From an uncultured Persicobacter sp. (GTDB lineage Bacteria; Bacteroidota; Bacteroidia; Cytophagales; Cyclobacteriaceae), in assembly GCA_947498325.1 (NCBI GenBank), contig CANMKE010000001.1, positions 186,001 through 250,000 on the forward strand: a DNA stretch of 64,000 bases. The letters run 5' to 3'. Position 1 is the stretch's first letter. Each line of letters starts with the position of its first letter. The translations under genes and the position numbers were made by a program. This document shows, piece after piece, positions 1-8,651 of this stretch. The notes below the pieces were generated by a model. The model ran no database searches and had not been told where the DNA came from. It saw only the letters and a program-made list of their open reading frames with translations.

Positions 1-232
1 TTTAGCTGTCTGTATTAATGCATAAATTAAATATACACTAATGTAAAAATGATGTTATTTTTATATTGATCGATATTGTTATCGTAAAATTTATCCCTAA
101 TATTGCATGCGGTTTCCGTAGAGTGTTATTTTTAAATAGATTTTTTCGCTCGCTGTAAGGTTTGAAGCGGAATGTCTCAAACGGAAACTGAGTGACTTTT
201 CAATTAACTATACCAAAATAAATTATTCCCTT

Positions 233-1558
233 ATGAGAAAAGGAATTTTACTTTTCGCGCTACTTTTAATGGGTAGTATCAGTTCTATGGCAGCAGGATA
301 CCAGGTGTTGCTGCAAGGTAATCGCCAAGCCGCAATGGGTAACCTCGGTGTAGGCCTTCAGCCTGATCCTTCAAGTGTATTCTGGAACCCTGGCGCGTTG
401 GCTATGGCGCGACGCAGTGGTATTTCTGTAGGTTTCAACCTGATTGATTCCAAAGTGAATTACTGGGATTCTGAAACACCTAACAGTAATTACACCGCTT
501 CAACAAATTCTCCTTTAGGTACGCCATTCCATGTTTATGGTGCTTTTCAGCCTAAAAATAGCGATGGCGAGTACAGCAACTGGGCATTTGGTATTGGTGT
601 TTATACGCCTTATGGTTCATCCGTAAACTGGGATGATAACTGGAAAGGATCTTCTTTATTGACTTCCATTAAATTACAGGCGATTTTCTTTCAGCCTACC
701 GTTTCTTACCGTGTTTCTGACCGCTTCTCGGTAGGTGCAGGTTTGGTGGTTTCTACGGGTTCTGTAAACTTGCAACGTGGTATTCCTCAGGTTAGCCCTC
801 AGGCTCAAATTGAGCTGGACGGTAAATCAGATATCGGAATCGGATACAACCTTGGGTTGTATTTTCAGGCCTCGAAAATGGTCAACCTTTCCTTTAGCTA
901 CCGTTCGCGTGTAGATGCGAAAGTAAGCGGTGGAGATGTGACTTTTACCAATATTCCTGATTTGGTTTATGCCAGTGGCGCATTCCCTCAGGGTGGAACG
1001 CAGTTCGATGCTACCTTGCCTTTGCCATCTGTAACTTCAGTAGGGGTAACGGTAACACCAGATGAAAAAGTAACCATTGGTTTTGAAGGAAACATTGTAG
1101 GCTGGGGAGCTTACCAGTCGCTGACTTTCAACTTTGTTGATCCTATCAATGGAGAATTCATTTCTTCTTCTCCACGTGATTATAAAAATTCCCTGCAGGC
1201 TAAGCTGGGTGCAGAATATAAAATCGTTCCTACTTTCGCTTTGCGCGCCGGTATTTACTACGATCAGACTCCGGTACAAGACGGATTCATGACACCTGAA
1301 ACACCTGATCAAGACCGTACCAACCTGACTTTCGGTTTAGGATGGATGCCAAACGAGCACCTTTCTGTGGATGCTTCCTTCATTTGGATTAATGGTAGCG
1401 AGCGTCGCCAGACTTACACCGATGCGAAAAATGCCGGTACTATTAAAGGTATTGAGGCCGACGGTTCTTTGACAGGAACTCCTGAGCAAAATGTATTGCC
1501 AGGTACTTACAAGCTGAGCGGCTTGGTAGGCGGTTTGACTGTTTCTTATTTATTCTAA
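233..1558 (+). CDS. OmpP1/FadL-type outer-membrane transport protein
   Basis: Predicted outer-membrane beta-barrel of the FadL/OmpP1/TodX family, which takes up hydrophobic compounds such as long-chain fatty acids. The 441-residue protein begins with a clear signal peptide (basic MRKG, hydrophobic stretch, cleavage near residue 21 after SMAA). The family signature follows: an NRQAAMGN stretch and then PSSVFWNPGALA, the small-residue plus NPxA segment of the N-terminal hatch. The remainder alternates aromatic and polar residues as expected of beta strands, and it ends in an aromatic (SYLF), typical for BAM-dependent insertion. It lies 27 bp before an SGNH-hydrolase lipoprotein on the same strand and is probably co-transcribed with it, suggesting a lipid or ester uptake and hydrolysis pair. 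The substrate is inferred from the family only. Confidence 0.9.
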   Translation: MRKGILLFALLLMGSISSMAAGYQVLLQGNRQAAMGNLGVGLQPDPSSVFWNPGALAMARRSGISVGFNLIDSKVNYWDSETPNSNYTASTNSPLGTPFHVYGAFQPKNSDGEYSNWAFGIGVYTPYGSSVNWDDNWKGSSLLTSIKLQAIFFQPTVSYRVSDRFSVGAGLVVSTGSVNLQRGIPQVSPQAQIELDGKSDIGIGYNLGLYFQASKMVNLSFSYRSRVDAKVSGGDVTFTNIPDLVYASGAFPQGGTQFDATLPLPSVTSVGVTVTPDEKVTIGFEGNIVGWGAYQSLTFNFVDPINGEFISSSPRDYKNSLQAKLGAEYKIVPTFALRAGIYYDQTPVQDGFMTPETPDQDRTNLTFGLGWMPNEHLSVDASFIWINGSERRQTYTDAKNAGTIKGIEADGSLTGTPEQNVLPGTYKLSGLVGGLTVSYLF

Positions 1559-1585
1559 TTCTCCCCCCTTTATCTCTGAATTCTG

Positions 1586-3244
1586 ATGATGAAATCATAT
1601 AAAAATATATTATTAGGTCTTGGTTTGGCTGCCACTGCTATGGTGGGTTGTCGTGAGGTTGAAAATGTGCCCACGCCAATTTCTGGATCAGCAGATTTTT
1701 CAAATTATATCGCTGTTGGTAACTCCCTGACTTCAGGTTATGCCGATGGAGGTCTTTATGCTGAAAGTCAGCAAAACTCTTATCCATTGATGATCGCGCA
1801 GCAAATGCAGGCTGTTGGTGGTGGTGAGTTTACGCAGCCGACGATCCCTGGAAATGGTTCAGGCTATATGAAACTGACCGGCCTTGTGGGTGGTTCCCCT
1901 GTTTTCGAAAATGTGGCACCAGATCCTGCTTTTGCTCAGCCTTTGGCAGATGGTCCAGTTTTTAATAATATGGGTGTTCCTGGTATTCGTGTAGTGGATG
2001 TTCAGGCGCCAGGCTACGGAAGTGATCCTGTGAAAACCAATCCGTTTTTCTACCGCATGTTGCCAGATGCCAACCGAATGGATTCATATATTGCCACACT
2101 TGCGAAAACCAATCCTTCATTTTTCACCTTATGGTTGGGAAATAATGATATTTTGGGTTATGCAGCTGACGGAGGTAAAAGTGGATCAGCTTTTAATCCT
2201 ATTAATACAGCCTCTTTAACAAGTCGTGAGGCATTTTTACCAAATTATCAAGCTTTGTTGAATACGATGACTGCGAATGATGCAAAAGGAGTAGCAGTAT
2301 CTATTCCTAATGTGTTGGATGCGCCGTATTTCACCACTGTTAATCCTCAGGTGCAGGCATTGTTAGCGGTAGATTCAATTGCGCAAAGGGTAACTTTTGA
2401 TGCGGCAACTGCAGTGCAAGCTAACCTATTGTATGCTATGGGTGGATTTAATGGCGCTAACTTTGAAGCTGGGCTTAATTTCCCATTAATTCAGTTAGAA
2501 GATTCAACTTCTACGACTGTTCGTAAATTTGATATTGACACAGATGATGCTTTGTTAACTTTTTCTCGAATCCAGAGTGATGTTTTGGCAAAAGGATTGG
2601 GGTATTTGGATTTGACCTCTCCAGGTTTGGTGCAGTTATTTACTGATGTTGCTTTAGTACAAGCAGGCCAAAAACAACCGAATGCTATTATTACACTTTT
2701 GGGTGTTGGGACAATCTCAGAAGCTTTGATTGTGCCGGTTCAGCAATATGTTGAAGCGAAAAATGCAGGCGATGATGCTACTGCGGGAGCAATTGCCGCG
2801 CAGGTTAAAGCTGCTACTGGTGGTCAGTTGGATTTGGATATGGTTTATCCTGCTGCTAAAAATGAATTTGATAATGAATATGGTATTAAGGTTAGCCCGA
2901 TTGGTACCGAGTATGTTTTAGATCAAGATGAAAAAGCACTTGTAGTTGAAAGAACGACAGAGCTGAACACTGAAATTAAGACACTTGTCGATGCTAATCC
3001 AAATGTAGCTTACCTTGACATTCAGCCAATCCTTGATCGTGTAATCAAAGGGTACGCTGTTGATGGTGTAACACTTACAGGAGCGTATATTACTGGTGGT
3101 GCATTCTCTACTGATGGTATCCACTTGACTCCTCGTGGGTATGCCGTTACTGCCAATGGAATTATCGATGCGATCAATAAAGATTTCGGATCAACGATTT
3201 CACCTGTTCAGGTAGGTAACTACCGTGCGGTTGAGTTGCCTTAA
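1586..3244 (+). CDS. SGNH/GDSL-hydrolase family lipoprotein
   Basis: Predicted surface or periplasmic esterase/lipase-like lipoprotein of 552 residues. A lipoprotein signal ends at Cys22 (AMVGC). SGNH blocks are visible: block I as GNSLTS (residues 45-50, Ser47 the expected nucleophile), block III as LGNND, and block V near the C-terminus as TDGIHLTPRG, supplying the Asp and His. Block I has Asn where the classical GDSL motif has Asp; the nucleophile itself is retained. The central part is much longer than in a minimal SGNH domain and contains Ala/Gln-rich stretches. Two in-frame ATG codons (1586 and 1589) are equally possible starts. The gene follows the FadL-like gene by 27 bp and ends before two rho-independent terminators, so the two form a likely bicistronic unit. 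The substrate is unknown. Confidence 0.85.
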   Translation: MMKSYKNILLGLGLAATAMVGCREVENVPTPISGSADFSNYIAVGNSLTSGYADGGLYAESQQNSYPLMIAQQMQAVGGGEFTQPTIPGNGSGYMKLTGLVGGSPVFENVAPDPAFAQPLADGPVFNNMGVPGIRVVDVQAPGYGSDPVKTNPFFYRMLPDANRMDSYIATLAKTNPSFFTLWLGNNDILGYAADGGKSGSAFNPINTASLTSREAFLPNYQALLNTMTANDAKGVAVSIPNVLDAPYFTTVNPQVQALLAVDSIAQRVTFDAATAVQANLLYAMGGFNGANFEAGLNFPLIQLEDSTSTTVRKFDIDTDDALLTFSRIQSDVLAKGLGYLDLTSPGLVQLFTDVALVQAGQKQPNAIITLLGVGTISEALIVPVQQYVEAKNAGDDATAGAIAAQVKAATGGQLDLDMVYPAAKNEFDNEYGIKVSPIGTEYVLDQDEKALVVERTTELNTEIKTLVDANPNVAYLDIQPILDRVIKGYAVDGVTLTGAYITGGAFSTDGIHLTPRGYAVTANGIIDAINKDFGSTISPVQVGNYRAVELP

Positions 3245-3300
3245 TGTAACCTAAAATACAGCCTTTGTTCCTGTAAAGGAGCAGGCTGAGGATAAGAAAA

Positions 3301-3334
3301 GCCACAGGTGATGATATTCGCCTGTGGCTTTTTT
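3301..3334 (+). terminator. Rho-independent terminator after the SGNH gene
   Basis: An 8-bp stem GCCACAGG (3301-3308) / CCTGTGGC (3321-3328) is followed directly by a run of T. It ends the fadL-like/SGNH transcript. The same stem sequence (GCCACAG/CTGTGGC) recurs in the terminator after hemN near 60.6 kb. Confidence 0.8.
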
Positions 3335-3354
3335 AATGCTCCAATTTAAGGCAC

Positions 3355-3389
3355 AAAAAAAGGACCGCGTTTAGGGCGGTCCTTTTTTT
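3355..3389. terminator. Bidirectional terminator between convergent genes
   Basis: The stem AGGACCGC (3361-3368) / GCGGTCCT (3376-3383) has an A run on its left and a T run on its right, so it can terminate both the rightward SGNH transcript and the leftward glucosaminidase transcript. Confidence 0.8.
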
Positions 3390-3407
3390 GTTTACTTTTT
3401 GACACTG

Positions 3408-4247
3408 CTAAACGGCGTAAGTAGGCAGGGTAAAGTAATGATCAAATCTTTGTAATTCGTACTTTCTGATGAGGCTTCGGAGCTGTTTTACATACAGGCT
3501 GCCTTCTTCAGAATAGTTGGAAAGGTGATTAACCAATATAAGAGAGTTGTCGGTTTTTTGCATGGTCTTGCGAAGGTTTTTGTAGCTGCTTACCCGGCCA
3601 ATAATATCGAGGTAATTTTCTGCAGACTCCAAAATGTTGTCGTAAGCCCTGACATACACTTTTTTTCCATTTCTGGTGCCTTGTGTCAGTCGGCGTGCCT
3701 CTTTGTGTGAGAATGACCAAACTCCAAAGGCATTATTTGCTTCTGTGAAAATGGGCGAGGTGCCCCAGCCTGTTTCCATAATGCTCTGTGCCAAGATCAT
3801 GCTGACCGGCGGTGGCGTTAATCGTTCAGGCAGTTCTTCAATCGTTTTGGCCTTGTACTTTTCCATATATGGGGAAAGTAAGCTTGCGGCCGATGGTTTT
3901 TCATCCATGGAGGCGATCAATGCCTCAACCTGCTTCAATTCGGCGAGTTTTCGCTCTCTTGCGACCAATACGGCAGGGAGCATCATGTTAATGAAAGTGC
4001 TTGTTTTTTCCTTTACAGGGAGTTCATGCAAGCTCATGAGATTTTGATAAATATTTGGGGTAACTTCCGGCCCATCGACTTTCACAATATCTGTGAAATC
4101 ATCGACCATAATGAAGTTTGCATCTGCTCCGGCTTCCATGTTTTTCTCAGGCATTTTACCTGATCCCCATGTGCTTGAGTTAAAGCCACAGGTGTTGCTG
4201 AGCGGGCTCAGCATAAGAAGGAAACCGAATGTTTTAAGACCCTTCAT
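3408..4247 (-). CDS. Bax-like glucosaminidase-domain secreted protein
   Basis: A 279-residue exported protein with a glucosaminidase domain (GH73/Bax-like, peptidoglycan beta-N-acetylglucosaminidase) in its second half. The domain is marked by LAQSIMETGWGTS (residues 152-164, probable catalytic Glu158) and NNAFGVWS (171-178), both typical of Bax/FlgJ-type enzymes; a Tyr-rich segment with ENYLDIIGR follows. The N-terminal 20 residues are hydrophobic with a Cys at position 20, but the preceding residues (SNT) are not a canonical lipobox, so secretion by signal peptidase I is equally likely. It is a single gene bounded by a bidirectional terminator downstream. The likely role is cell-wall turnover in the periplasm; substrate preference is inferred from family. 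Confidence 0.85.
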   Translation of the reverse strand: MKGLKTFGFLLMLSPLSNTCGFNSSTWGSGKMPEKNMEAGADANFIMVDDFTDIVKVDGPEVTPNIYQNLMSLHELPVKEKTSTFINMMLPAVLVARERKLAELKQVEALIASMDEKPSAASLLSPYMEKYKAKTIEELPERLTPPPVSMILAQSIMETGWGTSPIFTEANNAFGVWSFSHKEARRLTQGTRNGKKVYVRAYDNILESAENYLDIIGRVSSYKNLRKTMQKTDNSLILVNHLSNYSEEGSLYVKQLRSLIRKYELQRFDHYFTLPTYAV

Positions 4248-4445
4248 AAATAAGTAAATTGGTACGGCACACTATTTCGCAAGAACCCTGCCAAGAATAC
4301 ATTATTCCGGGCTCGAATTGCAGGATTACCATTTATTTAATCTTTAACATGTTCATTGTCAATCTTAGAATAGGCGTCCAATAATGTTTTCAGCAATTGA
4401 TAAATCGGTAATATTTTGAACTGACAGCGCAGTGTTGAGGTAAAG

Positions 4446-4481
4446 AAAAAAGGCAGCTCGCGAAAACGGGCTGCCTTTTTG
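4446..4481 (-). terminator. Terminator of the ndh gene
   Basis: Ten-base-pair stem 4451-4460 / 4467-4476 (AGGCAGCTCG with CGGGCTGCCT, one G-T pair) with loop CGAAAA. The A run at 4446-4451 becomes a U run in the leftward transcript. Confidence 0.8.
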
Positions 4482-4526
4482 TCGGAATGAAAATTATTCC
4501 TGCGGATTATTTTATTCTTCGATACG

Positions 4527-5825
4527 TTAAACGTCATTCTGCTCCAGCACTTCACCTTTGTTTCTGCGATAGGTGCGGACAATCAGTCTGTTGGCTTGGT
4601 CATATCTTAAATAACCCCATGCCCAGTTAATAAAGGTTACCACACGGTTACGGAAGCCGGCAAGCAGCATCAGGTGAACGAACATCCAGGTAAACCAGGC
4701 GAAGGTACCGCTGAATTTGTAAAAAGGAAGATCGACAACCGCACGGTTTCGTCCGATAGTGGCCATGGTCCCTTTGTCCTTATATTTAAACTCACGGGTT
4801 TTCTTGCCCTTGGCCATAGCGTTGAAGTTTTTGGCCAGCATGGTTCCCTGCTGCATGGCTACAGAGCCAAGCATCGGCAAGCCTTTAGGGAAGTTTTTGG
4901 TGGCCATCAGGGAAACATCTCCTACGGCATAAACATTGTCGGCGCCTTCAACTTCACATTTAGTATTGACAATAATGCGGTTGGCAGCACCAATTTTCGA
5001 GGCGTTGAGTCCTTGAATCGGTGCACCCATTACCCCTGCTGCCCAGATGAGCGTTTCAGCAGGAATCTCTCTTTCGGAAGTAATGACCGTTTGTCCGTCA
5101 TAATCCTTAACGAAGGTATTCATCCATAAATGCACCCCCATTTTATCCAGGAACCGATCGGCCTTGCGGGAAGCGTGATCACTCATAGCACTCAGTACCT
5201 TCGGAGCAGCTTCCACCAGGTGAATTTCCATATCTCGCAAATCCAGATCCGGATAATCGGTCGGCAATACTTGTGTTTTAAGTTCTGCCAAAGCACCGGC
5301 AAGCTCTACGCCCGTAGGTCCACCACCAACGATTACAAAAGTCATCAGGCGCTTTTGCTCGTTAATGTCATTACAGTACAGGGCTTTTTCAAAGTTCTGA
5401 AGAATCAAACTTCTCAGGTCCAGCGACTGGGTGAGGGTTTTCATCGGCATGGCATTACGCTCCACATTTTCCATTCCAAAATAATTGGAGCGGGCACCAG
5501 TGGCAATAATGAGGTGATCGTAACGGATATCGCCAATGGAAGTCTGGACGATTTTTGTGCTTTCATCCACCGATTTCACTTCTGCCATACGGAAATGAAA
5601 TCTTTTTTTATCAGCAAAAGTCTTGCGCAAAGGGTAGGCGATACTGTCGGGCTCAAGGCCGGAGGTGGCTACCTGATAAAGTAAGGGCTGAAAAGTGTGG
5701 TAATTGTGTCGATCGACCATCACGACCTGATAGTGCTTGGTGTCGATACGTTTTGCTATATTTAAACCGGCGAATCCACCGCCAAGGATAACGACTCTTG
5801 GAAGGGATATTTCAGGTATCTTCAT
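4527..5825 (-). CDS. ndh: Type II NADH dehydrogenase (NAD(P)/FAD-dependent oxidoreductase)
   Basis: Non-proton-pumping NADH:quinone oxidoreductase, 432 residues, the usual NDH-2 length. Visible are the FAD-binding GGGFAG at residues 15-20 with a downstream acidic end (VVMVDRHNYHTF), the second dinucleotide fold VIVGGGPTGVELAGAL near residue 165 for NADH, and the FAD-contact VYAVGDVS near residue 300. The C-terminal 80 residues carry aromatic and hydrophobic segments (FAWFTWMFVHLMLLAG and FINWAWGYL), the membrane anchor typical of bacterial NDH-2. It would act on the cytoplasmic face of the inner membrane, feeding electrons to menaquinone. It is a single gene with its own terminator. Distinguishing NDH-2 from a sulfide:quinone reductase relative rests on the HTFQPLLYQVATSGLEP segment, which is typical of NDH-2. 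Confidence 0.9.
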   Translation of the reverse strand: MKIPEISLPRVVILGGGFAGLNIAKRIDTKHYQVVMVDRHNYHTFQPLLYQVATSGLEPDSIAYPLRKTFADKKRFHFRMAEVKSVDESTKIVQTSIGDIRYDHLIIATGARSNYFGMENVERNAMPMKTLTQSLDLRSLILQNFEKALYCNDINEQKRLMTFVIVGGGPTGVELAGALAELKTQVLPTDYPDLDLRDMEIHLVEAAPKVLSAMSDHASRKADRFLDKMGVHLWMNTFVKDYDGQTVITSEREIPAETLIWAAGVMGAPIQGLNASKIGAANRIIVNTKCEVEGADNVYAVGDVSLMATKNFPKGLPMLGSVAMQQGTMLAKNFNAMAKGKKTREFKYKDKGTMATIGRNRAVVDLPFYKFSGTFAWFTWMFVHLMLLAGFRNRVVTFINWAWGYLRYDQANRLIVRTYRRNKGEVLEQNDV

Positions 5826-5916
5826 GTTCTTCGTGTTGTAAGGATATTTTGCATTATTTCCACGTGCAGCTTGCTCGTAGGTGAAATAGGCGGGTGTCGA
5901 GAGGTGTTTGTTTAAG

Positions 5917-6762
5917 TTACAATTCAGGAGAAGCTGCGATTGCAGGTATCACCGATTGAAAGTGATCCACAAAATCGAGTATGCCTTCCCAAATTGCCGA
6001 TTCAAATTTACTAATTCCTCCAAGAAAATCAGGTGGAATATTATAGATATAATTTATAGTGAAGTTCTGAATTAGTGTTTTATCATTCGAAAAACGAGTA
6101 TATGTAGTAATGATATATGATTTTTGTGAGGTTTTGTGAAAAAGGACACGTCCGAAATCATAATTTTTTTGAATGCTGATTTGCGTATGCGCCAGTTCGT
6201 CTTGGCTAAGGTAGTTGGATAAAAAGGCTTCGTAGGGTTGTAGGGGGGCAGGAAACTGTAGGCTGTATTTAAAATCCGGGGACATGATGCCACCGGTTAG
6301 CTGAAATTGATGGTCGCCAATTTGTGATACCGAATTATTGGGCAATAAGGCTTGCTGTGTGGCGAGGCTACAAAGATCTTCGTTGCAAATTTCCGCTTGA
6401 CTTTTATTGACGAGGAAGGCCACTCGACTAAGTAAAATATAATATTGCCCAGCATTTTTTTGGTGAGATCCTTCGATGTCAAGCATTTTCAATGCCGCCT
6501 TTTCGTCCGCTTCAAGGGGCTCCTGCGGAAACATCATCTTTCCATTTTTAGACAGCAGGATCATTTTTCCTTGAACTATTCCGGGATCAGTATGCAGGCG
6601 ATCGGTGCTGAAATTAAAGTTTTTTTCTTTATGTAGGTGCGTGTTGTCAGCCTTGGCCGTGATGCTCAAGGCAGATAATAATAGACCTAAAATGAATAGA
6701 ATCGTTGATTTTTTATTTAAACGGATCGCCATAAGTTTCCAAAAAGATAAGTATGATATCAA
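5917..6762 (-). CDS. Secreted protein of unknown function
   Basis: I do not recognise this 281-residue protein. The more likely start is the internal Met at 6732 (MAIRLNKKS...), which places a clean signal peptide (LFILGLLLSALSITAKA) at the N-terminus; the upstream start adds ten residues before it. The mature part is mixed and soluble, with a Cys pair (AEICNEDLCSL, about residues 130-140) that could form a disulfide. No repeats or membrane segments follow the signal. Codon use is more AT-rich than in the neighbouring ndh gene. It stands alone on the minus strand, with about 90 bp to ndh and a long AT-rich gap upstream. The periplasmic or outer-membrane location is inferred from the signal peptide. 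Confidence 0.6.
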   Translation of the reverse strand: MISYLSFWKLMAIRLNKKSTILFILGLLLSALSITAKADNTHLHKEKNFNFSTDRLHTDPGIVQGKMILLSKNGKMMFPQEPLEADEKAALKMLDIEGSHQKNAGQYYILLSRVAFLVNKSQAEICNEDLCSLATQQALLPNNSVSQIGDHQFQLTGGIMSPDFKYSLQFPAPLQPYEAFLSNYLSQDELAHTQISIQKNYDFGRVLFHKTSQKSYIITTYTRFSNDKTLIQNFTINYIYNIPPDFLGGISKFESAIWEGILDFVDHFQSVIPAIAASPEL

Positions 6763-7174
6763 TTATGCAAATTGAATACCAAAGCCATAAAAGTAATTTT
6801 GCAAGTGTGAAAAATTATTTTTTTTGACATTTTAGACATTATAATCAAGGCAAGATAGGATAATGATTTGTGAAAATACTAAAAAATATAAGCTACTTTA
6901 TATCAAATTTTTCATTTATTCAACGAAATCCGCTGTGAATGGAGCTGTTGTAAAAAATCTCGATTTGCAACAGATCATAAATAATCTAACTATTTATAAG
7001 ATATAGGTAACAACTATGTTGTTTTCATAACAATCGTTTGTGCGATTGCGTACGAATGCCGTTCTTCGTGTAAGTTTTTTATTAAAGATGAAATTTTCAT
7101 CAGTAGGAAACTGCTGAATACTATTTCAGCTCAGTTAAAGAATATTTTGATTAAACATATCATCCAGCAATTCT
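6763..7174. other. AT-rich intergenic region between divergent genes
   Basis: About 410 bp separating a leftward secreted protein and the rightward transhydrogenase operon. It is very AT-rich and must hold both promoters. A TATTTTG element at about 7141-7147 resembles the Bacteroidota -7 box and lies about 30 bp before pntAA, but I see no matching -33 TTG. No coding sequence or strong hairpin is evident. Confidence 0.4.
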
Positions 7175-8296
7175 ATGCGTTTTGGAATTTTAAAGGAATT
7201 GACGGAGAAGCGTGTGGCGATCACACCTGACTTTGTCAAGAAACTTGTTGCTCAAAAACACGAGGTGGTTTTTGAGAAAGGTTGCGGAGAGGGCGCTGCC
7301 CTTGTTGATGAACTTTTTGTAGCCGAAGGGGCTAAAGCCGCAGACCGTGCCGAAGTTTTGGCCGCTGCCGATGTCATTACGACCATTATCCCATTGCCTG
7401 AATCTGACCTTGATCAGGTGAAAAAGGGTGCCGTATTGATCTCTCAGTTTCAACCGTTCGCCGATGACTCCATCTGTGAAAAACTGGCGTCAAAAGGTTT
7501 GACTGCCCTGAGTATGGACATGATCCCTCGCTCAACGATTGCTCAGGCAATGGACGTGCTTTCGTCGATGGCCTCAATTGCAGGTTATAAAGCCGTATTG
7601 ACTGCCGCAGATTATTTGCCACGTTATATGCCGATGCTTTCAACCGCTGCCGGAACGATCCGCCCAGCGAAAATGTTGGTGTTGGGTGCCGGGGTAGCCG
7701 GTTTGCAGGCCATTGCTACTGGTCGCCGTTTGGGCGCGATGGTAGAGGCTTTCGATACCCGTGCTGCCGCCAAAGAGGAAGTGATGTCTTTGGGAGCCAA
7801 GTTTGTGGAGGTGGAAGGCGCCAGCGATGACAAAGCTGCCGGAGGTTATGCCGTTGAGCAAACCGAAGAATATAAGCAGCGTCAGGCTGATCTGATCTTC
7901 CAGAAGGTTTCCAAAGCCGATATCGTGATCACGACAGCGCAATTGCGTGGCCGTCCTGCGCCATTATTGGTAAATGAGGAAATGTTGAAAGCCATGCCGC
8001 AAGGGGCTGTTTTGATTGACCTTGCCGCTTCTACAGGTGGTAATGTGGCCTTTTCGAAGCACCGTGAAGTCGTGAAAACACACGGCGTTACGATCGTCGG
8101 GAATTCAGAACTTGCCGATGAGGTGCCAGAGCATGCTTCGCAATTGTTCAGCCGAAATGTGGAGAACTTCCTGAAGCATAAAGATTTCCTTTCTGAGGAA
8201 GGTTTTTCTTTTGATTTCGAAGAGGATATTTTCGGTTCAGCATGTATTGTTTATAACGGTGAGGTGCGTTTCGGTGCCCCAGCTTTAACCAAATAA
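7175..8296 (+). CDS. pntAA: NAD(P) transhydrogenase subunit alpha, part 1 (NAD-binding domain I)
   Basis: Peripheral NAD(H)-binding domain I of proton-translocating transhydrogenase, which couples the proton gradient to hydride transfer from NADH to NADP+. The 373 residues match the alanine dehydrogenase/PNT N-terminal fold: MRFGILKELTEKRVAITP at the start, and the nucleotide-binding VLGAGVAGLQAIATGRRLG with EAFDTRAAAKEE in the middle. The short length is the normal split form in which the alpha subunit is divided into pntAA and pntAB, not a truncation: the stop lies 9 bp before pntAB and the fold is complete. It is first in a three-gene operon. NADPH supply for biosynthesis is the family role. 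Confidence 0.95.
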   Translation: MRFGILKELTEKRVAITPDFVKKLVAQKHEVVFEKGCGEGAALVDELFVAEGAKAADRAEVLAAADVITTIIPLPESDLDQVKKGAVLISQFQPFADDSICEKLASKGLTALSMDMIPRSTIAQAMDVLSSMASIAGYKAVLTAADYLPRYMPMLSTAAGTIRPAKMLVLGAGVAGLQAIATGRRLGAMVEAFDTRAAAKEEVMSLGAKFVEVEGASDDKAAGGYAVEQTEEYKQRQADLIFQKVSKADIVITTAQLRGRPAPLLVNEEMLKAMPQGAVLIDLAASTGGNVAFSKHREVVKTHGVTIVGNSELADEVPEHASQLFSRNVENFLKHKDFLSEEGFSFDFEEDIFGSACIVYNGEVRFGAPALTK

Positions 8297-8305
8297 TTTG
8301 TAGAA

Positions 8306-8617
8306 ATGGAATTGATTCTAAACTTCATTGAAAATAACCTGGCAATGATCACCATTTTGGTGCTTGCAACTTTTGTAGGTATCGAGATTATTGCCAAAGT
8401 ACCAACGGTATTGCATACCCCGCTGATGTCGGGTTCAAATGCCATCTCGGGAGTGGTTGTGATTGGTGCGATCATCATGATCCTTAAGGCCGATGATGCG
8501 GACTATATCACCTTGGTTGTCGGTTCATTGGGTATTGCCCTGGCGATGGTCAACGTTGTGGGAGGTTTCGCTGTGACGAACCGCATGTTGGAAATGTTCA
8601 AAAAGAAAAAGAAATAA
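8306..8617 (+). CDS. pntAB: NAD(P) transhydrogenase subunit alpha, part 2 (membrane part)
   Basis: Small membrane subunit of the split transhydrogenase, 103 residues with three hydrophobic helices (MITILVLATFVGIEII; ISGVVVIGAIIMIL; LVVGSLGIALAMVNVVGGF) and a basic C-terminal tail. It contains the conserved VPTVLHTPLMSGSNAISG loop, which is diagnostic for the domain II portion of the alpha chain. It lies between pntAA (9 bp) and pntB (34 bp) and makes part of the proton channel with PntB. Confidence 0.95.
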   Translation: MELILNFIENNLAMITILVLATFVGIEIIAKVPTVLHTPLMSGSNAISGVVVIGAIIMILKADDADYITLVVGSLGIALAMVNVVGGFAVTNRMLEMFKKKKK

Positions 8618-8651
8618 GCAGGTAACTGTTTATGCTTAATATTAGACTATT

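Noticed and set aside
4337-4582. 81-codon frame overlapping the end of ndh on the same strand
   Set aside because: It starts inside ndh in another frame and runs through the ndh terminator hairpin.
7175-8617. Frameshifted pntA
   Set aside because: The split into pntAA and pntAB is the normal three-gene form; both parts are complete with their own starts and stops.
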